From: Alcaligenaceae bacterium
GTDB taxonomy: Bacteria > Pseudomonadota > Gammaproteobacteria > Burkholderiales > Burkholderiaceae_B
Direction: 5' to 3'
Assembly: GCA_013416485.1 (NCBI GenBank)
Contig: JACCEO010000008.1
Coordinates: 1-64,000, forward strand
DNA length: 64,000 nt
Of this stretch, positions 63,506 to 64,000 are shown in pieces (position 1 is the stretch's first letter; each line of letters opens with the position of its first letter). Under the pieces are notes generated by a model. That model saw only the letters and a program-made list of their open reading frames with translations, did no database searches and was not told the origin of the DNA. The position numbers and the translations under genes are program-made.

Positions 63506-64000
63506 TCAAGCACTTAAGTAGCGAGTACGTAACTGGCTATTACTTTCCAGCTCAGCGGAGCACCCCGACCACGCCACCTTACCCTTTTCAACAATGTAGT
63601 GCTGATCGCATAGTTTAAGTATGGGAACTATGTTTTTATCAACCACCAAAATCGCCATACCATTTGTACGCAGCAAGGACAATGCTGTCCAAATTTCCTG
63701 GCGTACTAAGGGTGACAAGCCTTCTGTTGCCTCGTCTAGCACCAGTAGTTCAGGGTTAGTCATTAACGCCCGACCTATGGCCAGCATTTGCTGCTCGCCA
63801 CCAGACAACTGATTACCAAAGTGGCTAGATCGTTCTTGCAGGCGGGGAAATAATTGATATACCCGCTCTAGGGTCCAGCCTTGGGCACCACCGCCACGGG
63901 CATTGGCCGTAGCAATCAAATTTTCGCGCACACTAAGATTCGGAAAAACCTGACGCCCTTCGGGTACCAGACCCACTCCCGCCTTAGCAATCACATGAGG
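63506..64000 (-). CDS. LivF-type branched-chain amino acid ABC ATPase, C-terminal part
   Basis: The frame enters from the window edge reading PHVIAKAGVGLVPEGRQVFPNLSV, the usual middle of LivF. It continues with signature LSGGEQQMLAIGRALMTNPELLVLDEATEGLSP and the switch region LVVDKN, where the usual histidine of the switch is not present (VDKNI, as in LivF proteins generally: VEQN). It is truncated only by the window end; the Walker A part lies outside. It would energise uptake of branched-chain amino acids or related acids. Confidence 0.88.
   Translation of the reverse strand, partial: PHVIAKAGVGLVPEGRQVFPNLSVRENLIATANARGGGAQGWTLERVYQLFPRLQERSSHFGNQLSGGEQQMLAIGRALMTNPELLVLDEATEGLSPLVRQEIWTALSLLRTNGMAILVVDKNIVPILKLCDQHYIVEKGKVAWSGCSAELESNSQLRTRYLSA

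Noticed and set aside
1-64000. Search for CRISPR arrays, rRNA and integrated prophage
   Set aside because: No spaced direct repeats, rRNA sequence or phage structural genes were seen; the only mobile DNA is the IS end at the left edge.

Overview
The window reads as a chromosomal segment of a Burkholderiales betaproteobacterium, most likely Alcaligenaceae (Advenella/Paenalcaligenes/Bordetella-like). The grounds are two TRAP transporters, CaiB/MmgE/CitE-type CoA catabolic genes, an acidic-residue-rich proteome at roughly 50% GC, and the mix of ilvD, ppc, nadE, nudC and iaaA. This is inferred from gene content; there is no rRNA or other phylogenetic marker here. The window is almost fully coding. 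It has no rRNA, no CRISPR array and no tRNA that I could find.

Layout. (1) 1-1.3 kb: the 3' end of an IS3-like element abutting an AT-rich orphan beta-class DNA methyltransferase. (2) 1.3-5.3 kb: a lectin-like/DUF3047-like protein, a cysteine-dioxygenase-fold thiol dioxygenase, and an exported multi-rhodanese protein with a small exported partner. (3) 5.4-13.1 kb: an isolated MotA/MotB-type stator pair, YchJ, an EamA exporter, a dienelactone hydrolase, a patatin lipase with a non-canonical start, isoaspartyl peptidase, YebE-like TerB protein and NudC. (4) 13.2-16.7 kb: a 1178-residue SF1 helicase fused to a phospholipase-D nuclease domain, the architecture of the type II Mokosh anti-phage protein. 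(5) 17-20.6 kb: HdeD-like protein, MFS efflux, a small membrane protein, a methyltransferase and a TetR regulator.

(6) 20.6-28.1 kb: a TetR-controlled catabolic operon (class II aldolase, TRAP dctP-dctQ-dctM, two SDR dehydrogenases, acyl-CoA ligase, then a flavin reductase). A 28-bp palindrome overlaps its -10 element. (7) 28.2-30 kb: tRNA aminocarboxypropyltransferase (DTW) and a Bcr/CflA exporter. (8) 30.2-37.9 kb: a second TRAP system, a creatininase-family protein, a glutamine amidotransferase, a YbaK deacylase, and on the opposite strand a paired 4-oxalocrotonate-decarboxylase-like/2-keto-4-pentenoate-hydratase-like set with a LysR regulator. (9) 38.0-43.5 kb: a tight operon of MaoC-type hydratase, acyl-CoA dehydrogenase, class III CoA-transferase, MmgE/PrpD and CitE-type lyase. 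It looks suited to activating a C5 dicarboxylate (methylsuccinate/mesaconate/itaconate type) and cleaving it to acetyl-CoA and pyruvate.

(10) 43.5-54 kb: nadE, an MFS gene, ilvD, a CopD-like membrane protein, ppc, a TauE/SafE exporter and a MASE1-PAS-PAS-GGDEF diguanylate cyclase. (11) 54-57.8 kb: a sodium:solute symporter with a 42-residue membrane small subunit encoded antisense to the end of the cyclase gene, a 599-bp non-coding stretch with a good intrinsic terminator and a folded candidate RNA, a DUF1330 protein and a quinone oxidoreductase. (12) 57.8-64 kb: an SbcC/SbcD-like (YhaN/YhaO-like) repair pair, a FecCD/FecE-type iron-chelate ABC pair lacking a binding protein, and the end of a LivF-type ATPase cut by the window edge.

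The candidates I would look at first are the Mokosh-like helicase-PLD gene, the ATC start of the patatin gene, the antisense-overlapping transporter small subunit, the C5-dicarboxylate operon containing an MmgE/PrpD member, the exported rhodanese pair, and the structured RNA region near 56.2-56.4 kb.
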